A stretch of 8,786 nt of DNA from a bacterium (GTDB taxonomy: Bacteria > Chloroflexota > Dormibacteria > Aeolococcales > Bog-877). The notes under the pieces were generated by a model that did no database searches, had not been told where the DNA came from, and saw only the letters and a list, made by a program, of their open reading frames with translations. The position numbers and the translations under genes were made by a program. Position 1 is the first letter of the stretch. Every line of letters begins with the position of its first letter. Below, one piece after another: positions 1 through 5,928 of the stretch. The DNA lies in the NCBI GenBank assembly GCA_021844355.1, contig JAKBTP010000006.1, positions 1 to 8,786 of the forward strand, in the 5' to 3' direction.

Positions 1-1181
1 CGTTCCGGCTGGGAGTCCTGGTGGAGGAGGGCAACGTCGCCGGAGGGTCCTTCGCCCGCTCCCTGGAGCGGGAGTCCCAGGGGGCCGGGATCGAGGTGGA
101 CCATCGCCGGGCGCCCCGGGACGACCCCGAGGCCACCCTCCTACTCCTGGACGAACTGGTGCTGGACCCGACGGTGGACGGCGTCGTCGTGGTGCAGCCG
201 GTGAGGGCGCTACCCCCCGGGATGGTGGAGGCCCACCTCCCGGCCAGCAAGGACGTGGAGGCGGTCACCCCGGCGGCCCAGGCCGCTGCCGCGGCCGGGC
301 TCCGGCGAGGGACCCCGGTGGCCGAGGCCTGCCTCTCGACCCTTCGCCATCTGGGGTACGACCTCCGCGAGACCTGTGTGCTGCTGGTCGGCCACGGGCC
401 CACCGGAGGCCGCCCGATCGCCCAGCGGCTCCTGGCGGAGGGGGCCCAGGTCACGGTTGTGCAGCATGATGTCGACCGCCTCGATCCCGTCCCCGCGTAC
501 CAGGTCCTGATCTCGGCGGTGGGGATCTCCGGGGTCATCCCCAAGGAGGTGGTGCGTCCCGGGACGACGGTCCTGGACGTGGGCACCTCCATGGTGGCGG
601 GGACTTTGCACGGGGACGTCGGCCCGGAGGCCGCCGCCCGGGCCGCCAGGGTGACCCCGGTGCCGGGGGGCATCGGGCGGGTCACCTCGATCTGCGCCCT
701 GCTCTCGCTCACCGAGCTCGCCCGCCTCAGCCCGGGACCGATCGCCTCCTGGTCCTTGCTGGAGGCGGTGGCGCGCCTGCTCTCCCCCCGGGACCCGGCC
801 GGGGGAGCGGCGGCGGCGGCCATCACCGGGTCTCTGGCCTCGGCGCTGGACGGGCTCTGCCGGATGCACGGGGATCCCCGGGAGATCGCCTGGTCGGGGC
901 ACAGCGCGGCCCGGCTGCTGCTGGCCGCGGACCACGACCGCCTCGCCTTCGGCGCCTTCCAGCGCGCCCAGCGGAGCGGCGAAGGGCTGAGTCAGGCGCG
1001 CGACGCGGCGCTGGCAAGCCCCGCGGAGATCGCCGCCGCCCTGGGCGAGCTCGAGGTCAGGCTGCGTCAGCTGCAGACCACCGAGGCGCTGGAGCTGGAC
1101 CGGCGCCTCGCCCTGGAGATCACCGGGGCGGCGCGAGAGGCGGTGCTGCGCCTTCGGGAGGCCTTCGCCGCCCAGCCCTGA
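1..1181 (+). CDS. FolD-like methylenetetrahydrofolate dehydrogenase fused to an FchA/cyclodeaminase-like domain (5' partial)
   Basis: The reading frame is open to the left edge (first whole codon at 3). The GTG at 21 is internal to the FolD fold, and by alignment with E. coli FolD roughly 35 N-terminal residues lie outside the window. Residues below are counted from that GTG. Residues 1-235 follow FolD: VDG at 52-54, KDV at 77-79, a dinucleotide-binding loop GHGPTGGRP at 124-132, and PVPGGIG at 213-219. The FolD folate-site residues are replaced: E. coli Tyr50, Lys54, Gln98 and Asp121 align with Phe11, Leu15, Val58 and Glu80. Residues about 242-386 look like the formiminotransferase-cyclodeaminase/FchA helical domain: an AGG loop (260-262) in place of PGGGS, a DHDRLAF helix (304-310) and a final helix from Asp360. 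FchA is methenyl-THF cyclohydrolase, so the inferred role is conversion of 5,10-methylene-THF to 10-formyl-THF in the cytoplasm, with the dehydrogenase in the first domain and the cyclohydrolase in the second. The domain assignments are by motif only. Confidence 0.82.
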   Translation, partial: FRLGVLVEEGNVAGGSFARSLERESQGAGIEVDHRRAPRDDPEATLLLLDELVLDPTVDGVVVVQPVRALPPGMVEAHLPASKDVEAVTPAAQAAAAAGLRRGTPVAEACLSTLRHLGYDLRETCVLLVGHGPTGGRPIAQRLLAEGAQVTVVQHDVDRLDPVPAYQVLISAVGISGVIPKEVVRPGTTVLDVGTSMVAGTLHGDVGPEAAARAARVTPVPGGIGRVTSICALLSLTELARLSPGPIASWSLLEAVARLLSPRDPAGGAAAAAITGSLASALDGLCRMHGDPREIAWSGHSAARLLLAADHDRLAFGAFQRAQRSGEGLSQARDAALASPAEIAAALGELEVRLRQLQTTEALELDRRLALEITGAAREAVLRLREAFAAQP

Positions 1182-1187
1182 TCAGGG
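1176..1187. repeat. 12-bp palindrome made by two abutting stop codons
   Basis: CCCTGATCAGGG is a perfect 12-bp palindrome. It holds the TGA of the folate gene (1179-1181) and the reverse-strand TGA of the alcohol dehydrogenase (1182-1184), so the two genes meet tail to tail with no spacer. It is too short and lacks the T-tract of a normal bidirectional terminator. Confidence 0.6.
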
Positions 1188-2177
1188 GACCAGGACCGCC
1201 GCCCCGTTGATGCCGTCCGTCTTCAACTTCAAAAGCGCCTGATTGGCGTCCTCCAGGGCGAACTGCTCGTGCTGGGTACGGATGGGGATCTCGCTCGCCA
1301 GGTGGAGGAGCTCGGAGACGTCCTGGCGGGTGAAGTTGGCCGCGCTCTGGATCCGCCGCTCCCAGTAGAGGTGCTGGTATTCGAACTCGGGAACGCGATC
1401 CAGATGGATGGCGTTGATCACCAATGAGCCTGCCCGGTCCAGGGCCCTGAGCGCCTCCACCACAACCTCGCCCGCCGGCGCGAAGGTGATGGCGGCGTGG
1501 AGTGGCTCCGGGGGCAACTGGCCGGGGGCGCCCACCCAGGTGGCTCCCGCCGCCCGGGCCCGCTGCTGCGCCGCCACCCCGCGGGTGACCACGTAGACCT
1601 GGCAGCCCCGGTGCAGGGCGACCTGGGCGACCAGCAGCGCGGAGGCCCCAAAGCCGTACAGCCCGAGACGATCCCCGGGCCCCACCTCCGCGAGCTTGAA
1701 GGAGCGGTACCCGATGATCCCCCCGCAGAGGAGGGGGGCGGCGTCCACCGGCCCCATCCCCCGCGGGATCGGATAGCAGAAGTCCTCCCTTGCCACCACC
1801 TGAGTGGCGTATCCCCCGTCCCGGTCCCACCCCGTGAAGTCGGCCCGCCGGCAGAGGTTCTCCTTGCCCCGCCGGCAGAGGTCGCAGACTCCGCAGGTGG
1901 AGCCCAGCCAGCCCACCCCGACCAGCTCGCCCACCGGCAGGGATCCGGCGTCGGGGCCGGCGGCGACCACCCGCCCCACCACCTGATGGCCGGGGATGAC
2001 CGGGAGGCGGTGAGCGGCCAGATCCCCCTCCACGATCTGGAGGTCGGTGCGGCAGACGGCGCAGGCCGCCACCTCGATGAGGACCTCCCGTTCCCCGGGC
2101 TCGGGGTCCGGCCGCGAGACCAGCTCCAGCGGGGAGGTCTCAGCCGTCCCCGGGTCGGTCAGCTGCATCGCCCGCAT
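1182..2177 (-). CDS. Zinc-dependent alcohol dehydrogenase family protein
   Basis: This is a 331-aa medium-chain dehydrogenase, expected to oxidise or reduce an alcohol/aldehyde pair with NAD(P)(H) in the cytoplasm. The N-terminal GroES-like domain carries the catalytic zinc ligands Cys42 (in CRTDLQ), His64 and Cys151, and the structural zinc cluster Cys95, Cys98, Cys101 and Cys109 (CGVC..C.......C). The Rossmann part begins around 168, with GFGASA at 175-180. The VCRTDL, WLG, GWDRDGGYA and PLLCGGIIGYR stretches and the NGAAVLVP tail match the bacterial zinc-binding alcohol dehydrogenase group of adh_fam_2 type, whose length is near 330 aa. The residue after His64 is Gln65 instead of the usual Glu of GHE. 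The start at 2177 gives the usual MRAM opening. An in-frame ATG at 2168, better spaced from a GGAG, is the alternative. The gene is divergent from murE and abuts the upstream gene tail to tail. The natural substrate is unknown. Confidence 0.9.
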   Translation of the reverse strand: MRAMQLTDPGTAETSPLELVSRPDPEPGEREVLIEVAACAVCRTDLQIVEGDLAAHRLPVIPGHQVVGRVVAAGPDAGSLPVGELVGVGWLGSTCGVCDLCRRGKENLCRRADFTGWDRDGGYATQVVAREDFCYPIPRGMGPVDAAPLLCGGIIGYRSFKLAEVGPGDRLGLYGFGASALLVAQVALHRGCQVYVVTRGVAAQQRARAAGATWVGAPGQLPPEPLHAAITFAPAGEVVVEALRALDRAGSLVINAIHLDRVPEFEYQHLYWERRIQSAANFTRQDVSELLHLASEIPIRTQHEQFALEDANQALLKLKTDGINGAAVLVP

Positions 2178-2228
2178 GGCTCCATTTTGACGCCGCCGCC
2201 GCCCGTGCCCCGGCACTACCCTTGGGCC
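2178..2228. promoter_or_regulatory. 51-bp divergent promoter region (alcohol dehydrogenase / murE)
   Basis: All control signals for both divergent genes must fit here or inside the coding ends. Rightward, TACCCT (2217-2222, TANNNT type) sits six bases before the murE ATG, and no good Shine-Dalgarno is present. Leftward, CAAAAT (reverse strand, 2189-2184) sits six bases before the dehydrogenase ATG at 2177. Such spacing is typical of leaderless transcripts. A rightward TTGACG at 2187-2192 is 24 bp from TACCCT, too far for a classical -35. The sites are inferred from pattern only. Confidence 0.35.
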
Positions 2229-3719
2229 ATGCGCTGGTCGGAGCTGGGGCTCCCGTTCGGGCCGCCCACCGCCGTCAACCCGGAGGTTCGAGAGGTGGTG
2301 TACGACTCCCGCCGGGCCGGGCCGGGCGGAGTCTTCTTCGCCATCCGCGGGACCCACGTGGACGGCCACGACTTCGTGGTAGCCGCCCTGCAGCAGGGGG
2401 CGGAGGCGGCGGTGGTGGAGCACCTGGTGGAGGGCGCCGAGAGCGTCCGCCAGGTGGTGGTCCCGGACAGCAGGGTGGCGCTGGCGCAGATGGCGGCGGC
2501 GGTGGCCGGGCATCCGTCCCGGCGGCTGCCGGTGGTGGGGGTGACCGGCACCGACGGCAAGACCACCACCTCGATCCTCCTGCAGGCGGCGCTCACCCCG
2601 GCCCTCGGCAGGGTTGGCTCGATCACCACCGTGGACTTCAGGCTGGGGGAGCTGGTGGAGCCCAACCTCACCCGCCAGACCACCCTCGAGGCCCCGGAGG
2701 TCCAGCTCCTGCTGGCGAGGATGCTGCGGGACGGCTGCCGGGCGGTGGCCCTGGAGACCACCTCCCACGCGCTGGCGCTCCACCGGGTGGACCAGGTCCA
2801 GTTCGCGGGAGCGGTGTTCACCAACGTGACCCACGACCACCTCGACTTCCATGGCAGCTGGGACGCCTACCTGAAGGCCAAGGCCAGGCTCCTGGCCATG
2901 ACCGGGGAGGCGGGGGGGTTCGCGGTCCTGAACCGGGACGACCGCCGGGCCTTTCCCCTCCTCAGCGAGAGGTGGCAGGGGCCGCTCCTCACCTACAGCG
3001 CCCTGGGAGACCCGGCCGCTGAGGTCCGGGCGACCGAGCTCGCCCCGGCGGGGGGGGGTTGGAGCTTCATCGCCGCGACCCCGCACGGCGAGGCCGAGGT
3101 GCGGCTCCAGCTCGCCGGTCGCTGGAACGTGGGCAACGCGCTGGCGGCGCTGGCCGCGGGCCTGCAGATGGGGCACCCCCTGGAGGCTCTCGCCGCCGGG
3201 CTGGGCCGGCTCGAGCACGTGCCGGGGCGGATGCAGCGGGTCAGGCTGGGGCAGCCTTTCGAGGTCGTGGTGGATTACGCCCACACCCCGGCAGCGCTGG
3301 CTCTGGCACTCTCGGAGCTGCGCTCCGCCACCCCTGGGAAGCTGTGGGTGGTCTTTGGCAGCGCCGGGGAGCGGGACCTCAGCAAGCGGGCGGAGATGGG
3401 CCGGATCGCCGCCCAGCTCGCCGACCAGGTGGTGGTCACCACCGAGGATCCCCGGGGCGAGGATCCGGAGGCGATCATCGCCGAGATCTGCCGGGGGGCG
3501 GTGGAGGCCGGGGCGAGCTTCGAGGAGAACCTGCACCGCGAGGTGGACCGGGCCCGGGCGATCGCGCTGGCCGTCGAGCGGGCCCTCCCGGCGGACACCG
3601 TGCTGCTGGCCGGCAAGGGGCACGAGCACAGCATCCTGACCGCCGCCGGCGCCGTCCCGTGGGACGAGGCGGAGGTGGCGGAGAGCGCCGTGCGCCGGCG
3701 GCTGAGCGCCTCCGTCTGA
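2229..3719 (+). CDS. murE: MurE-type UDP-N-acetylmuramoyl-tripeptide synthetase
   Basis: This is a 496-aa Mur ligase, the usual MurE length. MurE uses ATP to add the third (diamino) residue to UDP-MurNAc-L-Ala-D-Glu in cytoplasmic peptidoglycan precursor synthesis. Motifs in order: DSR at 26-28 in the N-terminal uridine-binding domain; the ATP loop GVTGTDGKTTT at 104-114; ETTSHAL (176-182); FTNVTHDHLDFHG (197-209); YLKAK (214-218), where Lys218 matches the carbamylated lysine; RWNVGNALAA (299-308); VDYAHTP (348-354); FGSAGERD (376-383); EDPRGEDP (406-413), the amino-acid-selecting loop; and GKGHE (462-466). The loop is EDPR, not the DNPR of diaminopimelate enzymes, so meso-DAP, L-Lys or L-Orn cannot be chosen safely. 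Also divergent are QTTLEAP where most have TTP, and SAGERD for CGGDRD. The ATG at 2229 is the first start after the divergent gap and places DSR at the normal depth. The gene stands apart from any other mur or division gene here. Confidence 0.92.
   Translation: MRWSELGLPFGPPTAVNPEVREVVYDSRRAGPGGVFFAIRGTHVDGHDFVVAALQQGAEAAVVEHLVEGAESVRQVVVPDSRVALAQMAAAVAGHPSRRLPVVGVTGTDGKTTTSILLQAALTPALGRVGSITTVDFRLGELVEPNLTRQTTLEAPEVQLLLARMLRDGCRAVALETTSHALALHRVDQVQFAGAVFTNVTHDHLDFHGSWDAYLKAKARLLAMTGEAGGFAVLNRDDRRAFPLLSERWQGPLLTYSALGDPAAEVRATELAPAGGGWSFIAATPHGEAEVRLQLAGRWNVGNALAALAAGLQMGHPLEALAAGLGRLEHVPGRMQRVRLGQPFEVVVDYAHTPAALALALSELRSATPGKLWVVFGSAGERDLSKRAEMGRIAAQLADQVVVTTEDPRGEDPEAIIAEICRGAVEAGASFEENLHREVDRARAIALAVERALPADTVLLAGKGHEHSILTAAGAVPWDEAEVAESAVRRRLSASV
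3050..3058 (+). repeat. Run of nine G inside murE
   Basis: Nine consecutive G encode the Ala-Gly-Gly-Gly-Trp stretch around residues 274-278 of MurE, in a loop between conserved motifs. The frame is intact. Shorter G7 runs occur at 2912-2918 and 5444-5450. It is a potential slippage or sequencing-error site. Confidence 0.8.
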
Positions 3720-3742
3720 TCAGTATCTTTGACTTTTTGTTC

Positions 3743-3771
3743 TTGACGCGGGGGTCGGCGCGGTGTAGAGT
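3743..3771 (+). promoter_or_regulatory. Sigma70-like promoter for the GntR-dehydrogenase-aminotransferase cassette
   Basis: A -35 box TTGACG (3743-3748) and a -10 box TAGAGT (3766-3771) are separated by exactly 17 bp. They lie in the only T-rich patch of the window (3724-3745), after the murE stop and before the regulator start. A second TTGACT at 3729-3734 lies just upstream. The predicted start of transcription is near 3778, giving a leader of about 40 nt. Confidence 0.65.
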
Positions 3772-3784
3772 CTCGGCGTCGAGA
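3771..3784. promoter_or_regulatory. Candidate operator dyad at the cassette promoter
   Basis: TCTCG-GCGT-CGAGA is a perfect inverted repeat (5-bp arms, 4-bp centre). It overlaps the last base of the -10 box and covers the predicted transcription start. This is where a dimeric GntR repressor would block its own promoter. The gene immediately downstream encodes such a regulator, so autoregulation is inferred. The dyad does not match a named FCD-family consensus that I can vouch for. Confidence 0.45.
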
Positions 3785-3818
3785 CAGTGAACGCCGCCGG
3801 GCCGCACGGGGAGGCGCC

Positions 3819-4556
3819 ATGACCCAGGACAGCTCCGCAGGCACCGGACGACATACGGCCCAGCTGGCGGTCTCCTCGGTCACCGACGCGGTGTACACCC
3901 GCCTGCGCCGGTTGATCCTCCGCCAGCTACCCCCCGGAACCCCTCTGCGTCTCAACGACCTCGCCGCCCAGCTGGGGGTCAGCACCACCCCGGTGCGGGT
4001 GGCGGTGGAGCGGCTGCGGGCCGAGGGGCTGGTGGTCCATCAGCGCGGCAAGGGCTCAACGGTAGCCCCCCTCTCCCTTGACGACCTCCACGACATCTAC
4101 GCGGTGCGGGTGGGGCTGGAGAGCGTGGCCGCGGGCCGGGGGGCGCCCCGGCTATCCGACGGCGAGATCGAGCGGATGCGGAGCCTGATCCACAAGCTGG
4201 GAAGCCTGGACCACGACGACCTGCGGGTCCTTCCTCAGTACCTGGACGCGGAGTGGTCGATGCACGAGATCTGCTACGAGGCGGCGGGGCACCCCCGGCT
4301 CCTCCAGGAGATCCGCTCCCACCGCCGCCAGGCCGAACGGTACTTCCGCTTGGCCCTTGCCCAGGGGATGAACGCCCACGACGACTTCCAGCACCAGACG
4401 GCGTTCTTCGAGGCCTGTGCCCACCGCGATGGGCCCGCCGCCGAGCGGATGGCCAAGGACCTTCTGGAGTGGACCGTGGAGAGGGTGGCGCCGCTGCTGG
4501 CGCCGGAGTCGCCTTCCAACGGGGCGACGGCAACTGCCCGTGGCACAGTCGGCTGA
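3819..4556 (+). CDS. GntR-family transcriptional regulator, FCD (FadR-like) subfamily
   Basis: This is a 245-aa DNA-binding regulator. Residues about 20-85 form the GntR winged helix-turn-helix: VYTRLRRLIL, then LNDLAAQLGVSTTPVRVAVERL as helix-turn-helix, then a wing at GLVVHQRGKGSTV. Residues about 88-225 are an all-helical FCD ligand domain, which in relatives binds small carboxylic acids such as lactate, glycolate, pyruvate or sugar acids, often through a metal. The metal set looks eroded: the DxxFH motif reads EWSMH (145-149), one motif near H192/Q193 is shifted by a residue, and the last His position appears to be Leu215. The ATG at 3819 is preceded by GGGGAGG at 3808-3814. The gene is first in the cassette and overlaps the following dehydrogenase gene by 17 nt, so it most likely controls that gene and itself. 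The ligand is unknown; D-lactate or another 2-hydroxyacid is the natural guess. Confidence 0.9.
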   Translation: MTQDSSAGTGRHTAQLAVSSVTDAVYTRLRRLILRQLPPGTPLRLNDLAAQLGVSTTPVRVAVERLRAEGLVVHQRGKGSTVAPLSLDDLHDIYAVRVGLESVAAGRGAPRLSDGEIERMRSLIHKLGSLDHDDLRVLPQYLDAEWSMHEICYEAAGHPRLLQEIRSHRRQAERYFRLALAQGMNAHDDFQHQTAFFEACAHRDGPAAERMAKDLLEWTVERVAPLLAPESPSNGATATARGTVG

Positions 4557-5928
4557 GGCCCCCTCAGGGCTCCTCTCGGAGCTGGGGGAGCGCCTCGGGG
4601 ACCGGCTGAGCCTTCAGCCCTCCGACCTGGAGCGCCACAGCCGGGACGAGTCCCATCACGAGCCCCACCCACCCTGGGCGGTGGCCCGCTGCCAGAGCGT
4701 CGAGGACGTCCAGGCGGTCATGGAGGTTTGCCGGCGGCACCTCTGCCCGGTCGTGCCCTTCGGAGCCGGGAGCGGCCTGGAGGGCGGGGCCATCCCCATA
4801 CGCGGCGGCGTGAGCCTGGACCTATCCGGGATGAACCGGGTGCTGAGGGTGGACCAGGATGACCTGGACGCCACCGTGGAGGCGGGGGTGACGCTCAGCC
4901 AGCTCAACTCCGGACTGGGGCCGATGGGGCTCTTCTTCCCCGTGGACCCAGGGTCCGACCCCACCCTGGGAGGGATGGCGGCCACCCGGGCCAGCGGCAC
5001 CATGGCGGTTCGCTACGGGACCATGGCCGCCAACGTCCTGGGGCTCAAGGTGGTGCTGGCGAGCGGCGAGGTCCTGGCCACCGGCGGCCGGGCCCGCAAG
5101 TCCGCCGCCGGCTATGACCTCACCCACCTCTTCACCGGGTCCGAGGGGACGCTGGGAGTCATCGTCGAGGTGACGGTGCGGGTCCAGCCGCTGCCCGAGG
5201 TGACCGCGGCGGCGGTCTGCCCGATGCCCGACCTGCGGGCCGCGGTCACCGCGGTGATCCAGACCATCCAGCTGGGGGTGCCGGTGGCCCGGATCGAGCT
5301 GCTGGACGAGGTGATGGTGGACGCCATCAACCGCTTCCAGGGGTTGGAGAGCGAGGTCACCCCCACCCTGCTCCTGGAGTTCCAGGGGGCGCCGGCGGCG
5401 GTGACCGAGCAGCTGCGCGAGGTGGCGGAGGTGGTGGAGGCGAGGGGGGGCCGGCTGGAGCGGAGGACCACCCCGGAGGAGCGGAGCCGGCTGTGGGCGG
5501 CGCGCCACCACGCCCTCTACGCCGCCAAGGCGCTGCGCCCGAACGCGCGGACCTGGTCCACGGACGTCTGCGTCCCGGTTTCCCGGCTGGCGGACTGCCT
5601 GCTCGAGACCAAGGCCGACCTGGAGGGCAGCCGGGTCCTGGCGCCGATCGTGGGGCACGTGGGGGACGGCAACTTCCACCTCTCGTTCGTACTGCAGGAG
5701 GGGCGGCACGACCAGGCGAGGGAGGCGGCTCTGGTGCACGACCGGCTGGTGGCGCGCGCCCTGCGGATGGGCGGGACCTGCACCGGGGAGCACGGGGTGG
5801 GGGTCGGCAAGCTCTCCTACCTCCGCCAGGAGCACCCCTCCGGGATCGGGGTGATGCGCCAGCTGAAGGCGGCCCTCGACCCGCTCGGGATCCTCAACCC
5901 GGGCAAGGTCCTGGAGGCCCCGGCCTGA
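4540..5928 (+). CDS. FAD-linked D-2-hydroxyacid dehydrogenase (LDHD/DLD1-type D-lactate dehydrogenase)
   Basis: This is a 462-aa flavoprotein of the vanillyl-alcohol oxidase fold, predicted to oxidise D-lactate or a related D-2-hydroxyacid to the 2-oxo acid. The FAD-binding domain has PFGAGSGLEGG (73-83), a VEAGVT strand (113-118), FPVDPGSDPTLGGMAATRAS (133-152) and AVRYGT..NVLGLKVVL, then RKSAAGYDLTHLFTGSEGTLG (186-206). The C-terminal substrate/metal domain has W319..R322-H, GHVGDGNFH (372-380), EHGVGVGK (417-424) and LDPLGILNPGKV. Wording and length resemble the single-subunit LDHD/DLD1 group more than GlcD, and no GlcE or GlcF partner is present. The GTG at 4540 is chosen because the next in-frame start would remove about 47 family-typical residues. 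It overlaps the regulator's end by 17 nt, implying translational coupling, and has only a weak G-rich site upstream. The stop overlaps the next ATG. Glycolate, D-2-hydroxyglutarate or an aryl-lactate remain possible substrates. Confidence 0.88.
   Translation: MAQSAEAPSGLLSELGERLGDRLSLQPSDLERHSRDESHHEPHPPWAVARCQSVEDVQAVMEVCRRHLCPVVPFGAGSGLEGGAIPIRGGVSLDLSGMNRVLRVDQDDLDATVEAGVTLSQLNSGLGPMGLFFPVDPGSDPTLGGMAATRASGTMAVRYGTMAANVLGLKVVLASGEVLATGGRARKSAAGYDLTHLFTGSEGTLGVIVEVTVRVQPLPEVTAAAVCPMPDLRAAVTAVIQTIQLGVPVARIELLDEVMVDAINRFQGLESEVTPTLLLEFQGAPAAVTEQLREVAEVVEARGGRLERRTTPEERSRLWAARHHALYAAKALRPNARTWSTDVCVPVSRLADCLLETKADLEGSRVLAPIVGHVGDGNFHLSFVLQEGRHDQAREAALVHDRLVARALRMGGTCTGEHGVGVGKLSYLRQEHPSGIGVMRQLKAALDPLGILNPGKVLEAPA
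5913..5917 (+). promoter_or_regulatory. Shine-Dalgarno for the aminotransferase, inside the upstream gene
   Basis: GGAGG ends 10 nt before the ATG at 5928. The upstream stop and this start share one base (TGATG, 5926-5930), the usual sign of coupled translation. It fixes the aminotransferase start. Confidence 0.7.

Noticed and set aside
1497..2228. Upstream extension of the murE frame through the dehydrogenase gene
   Set aside because: The extension is antisense to a recognisable enzyme and unlike MurE; the ATG at 2229 gives the normal MurE length.
1182..3629. An 815-codon reverse-strand open frame spanning the alcohol dehydrogenase and all of murE
   Set aside because: Only its last 331 codons resemble a protein (the dehydrogenase). 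The rest is antisense to the clear MurE frame and is an artefact of high GC.
4417..4539. Longer N-terminus for the D-2-hydroxyacid dehydrogenase from an upstream ATG
   Set aside because: The extra residues are Trp/Arg-rich, lie out of frame within the regulator gene, and are not found in the family; the GTG at 4540 gives the usual length.
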